Source: Lawsonibacter sp.
Lineage (GTDB): Bacteria > Bacillota > Clostridia > Oscillospirales > Oscillospiraceae
Length of the DNA stretch: 12,116 nucleotides
Assembly (NCBI GenBank): GCA_022793355.1
Contig: JAAWCR010000025.1
Location: 1-12,116 of the forward strand
Direction: 5' to 3'
Shown in pieces: positions 11,819 to 12,116 of the stretch. Below the pieces are notes generated by a model. The model had not been told where the DNA came from, did no database searches, and was given only the letters and a program-made list of their open reading frames with translations. Both the position numbers and the translations under genes were made by a program. Each line of letters opens with the position of its first letter. The stretch's first letter is position 1.

Positions 11819-11917
11819 CCTCATCTTTCGATACACTACCGCCGGATTTAGCACCTTGCGCATATACGCAGGTTGCCGGGCTTCACAGGGCCGTTCCCTC
11901 CACCACTCTTGATAAGG
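11819..11917 (-). promoter_or_regulatory. SAM-I (S-box) riboswitch aptamer
   Basis: Read on the minus strand, this 99-nt stretch carries the S-box core in order: CCTTATCAAGAG, GGTGGAGGGA, GGCCC, TGAAGCCCGGCAACC, AAGGTGCTAAATCC and GAAAGATGAGG. Helix P1 is formed by CCTTATC (11911-11917) and GATGAGG (11819-11825), 7 pairs with one G-U. It binds S-adenosylmethionine, the product of metK directly downstream, so it provides feedback control through the terminator at 11774-11803. Confidence 0.96.
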
Positions 11918-11936
11918 CTATTCAGTTGTCGTGGGT

Positions 11937-11966
11937 ATTATATAACAAAAGCCGCTTTCTTGTCAA
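11937..11966 (-). promoter_or_regulatory. Promoter of the metK leader
   Basis: Minus strand: TTGACA (11961-11966), 18-bp spacer, TATAAT (11937-11942), both perfect consensus. Transcription would start near 11930, about 13 nt before riboswitch helix P1. The -35 lies in a small hairpin, CCGCTT/AAGCGG (11952-11957 with 11965-11970), flanked by A and T runs, which could be the terminator of a gene outside the window. Confidence 0.85.
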
Positions 11967-11990
11967 GCGGTTTTCTCAAGAGAACATTTG

Positions 11991-12029
11991 TCAAGGGGGA
12001 TTTCATCATAAAGATGAAATCCCCCTTGA
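11991..12029. repeat. Perfect 17-bp inverted repeat of unknown role
   Basis: TCAAGGGGGATTTCATC (11991-12007) is followed after 5 nt (ATAAA) by its exact reverse complement (12013-12029). No T-run follows on either strand, so it is not a standard terminator. It could be the end of a mobile element, a processing site, or a message end for a gene beyond the right edge. Confidence 0.7.
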
Positions 12030-12116
12030 ATAAAATGGAAGCGGTATATTAGACGACATTCTCACCTAGGATTATTTTGGGCATTGTAGTTAAACAACGA
12101 TTCCAACGCTTATAAA
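12030..12116. other. AT-richer right edge, no gene recognised
   Basis: The composition is clearly more AT-rich than the coding parts of the window. On the minus strand one frame is open from the edge to a TAA near 12050 (about 21 codons), which could be the very end of a gene lying to the right, but it is too short to identify. Confidence 0.3.

Noticed and set aside
1..12116. Defence, CRISPR, prophage or secondary-metabolite system
   Set aside because: No repeat-spacer array, integrase, transposase, nuclease or synthase gene was seen; all long genes are recognised housekeeping families.

Overview
The window looks like ordinary chromosome of a GC-rich, Gram-positive anaerobe of the class Clostridia, most likely an Oscillospiraceae-type organism. 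The reasons are strong GGAGG ribosome binding sites, sigma-A promoters of the TTGACA/TATAAT type, a Firmicutes-style SAM-I (S-box) leader, a Bacillus-type aspartokinase with an internal start, a PheB/ThrR-type ACT protein, a DUF1292 protein and a membrane-anchored parvulin. This assignment is inference; no rRNA or other marker is present. I see no phage, CRISPR array, toxin-antitoxin or defence locus, and most of the window is housekeeping. The points of interest lie in regulation and RNA.

Layout, left to right. (1) 1-647, minus: the start of a TatD-family metallo-hydrolase gene that runs off the left edge. (2) 748-951, plus: a 67-residue two-helix membrane protein starting at GTG. Its promoter and that of tatD are packed face to face in about 65 bp. 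(3) 990-4051, minus: an amino-acid regulon of three genes in transcription order, an HTH-ACT regulator (ThrR/PheB type), homoserine dehydrogenase (hom) and aspartokinase (lysC). lysC also carries an internal Shine-Dalgarno and ATG that would give a separate regulatory beta subunit. (4) 4277-7036, minus: a bifunctional class A penicillin-binding protein with a Cys-containing C-terminal region and a Pro/Asp-rich tail. (5) 7304-7624, plus: an acidic DUF1292 protein, followed at once by a roughly 191-nt structured RNA that I read as 6S RNA, then a strong terminator. (6) 8046-9557, plus: a membrane-anchored parvulin-type peptidyl-prolyl isomerase. (7) 9612-10259, minus: deoxyribose-phosphate aldolase (deoC). 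(8) 10473-11657, minus: S-adenosylmethionine synthetase (metK), preceded by its promoter, a full SAM-I riboswitch and an intrinsic terminator. (9) 11943-12116: an AT-richer edge with a perfect 17-bp inverted repeat and no recognisable gene.

How the parts fit. lysC and hom make the first and third steps of the aspartate pathway, leading to lysine, threonine and methionine. The HTH-ACT protein is a likely sensor and repressor for them. metK consumes methionine to make SAM and is shut off by SAM through the riboswitch. The penicillin-binding protein and the extracytoplasmic parvulin both act on the outer face of the membrane. Two GC-rich inverted-repeat elements with GTAGGGG-like ends sit in non-coding positions (hom-lysC gap and metK leader) and look like members of a dispersed repeat family.
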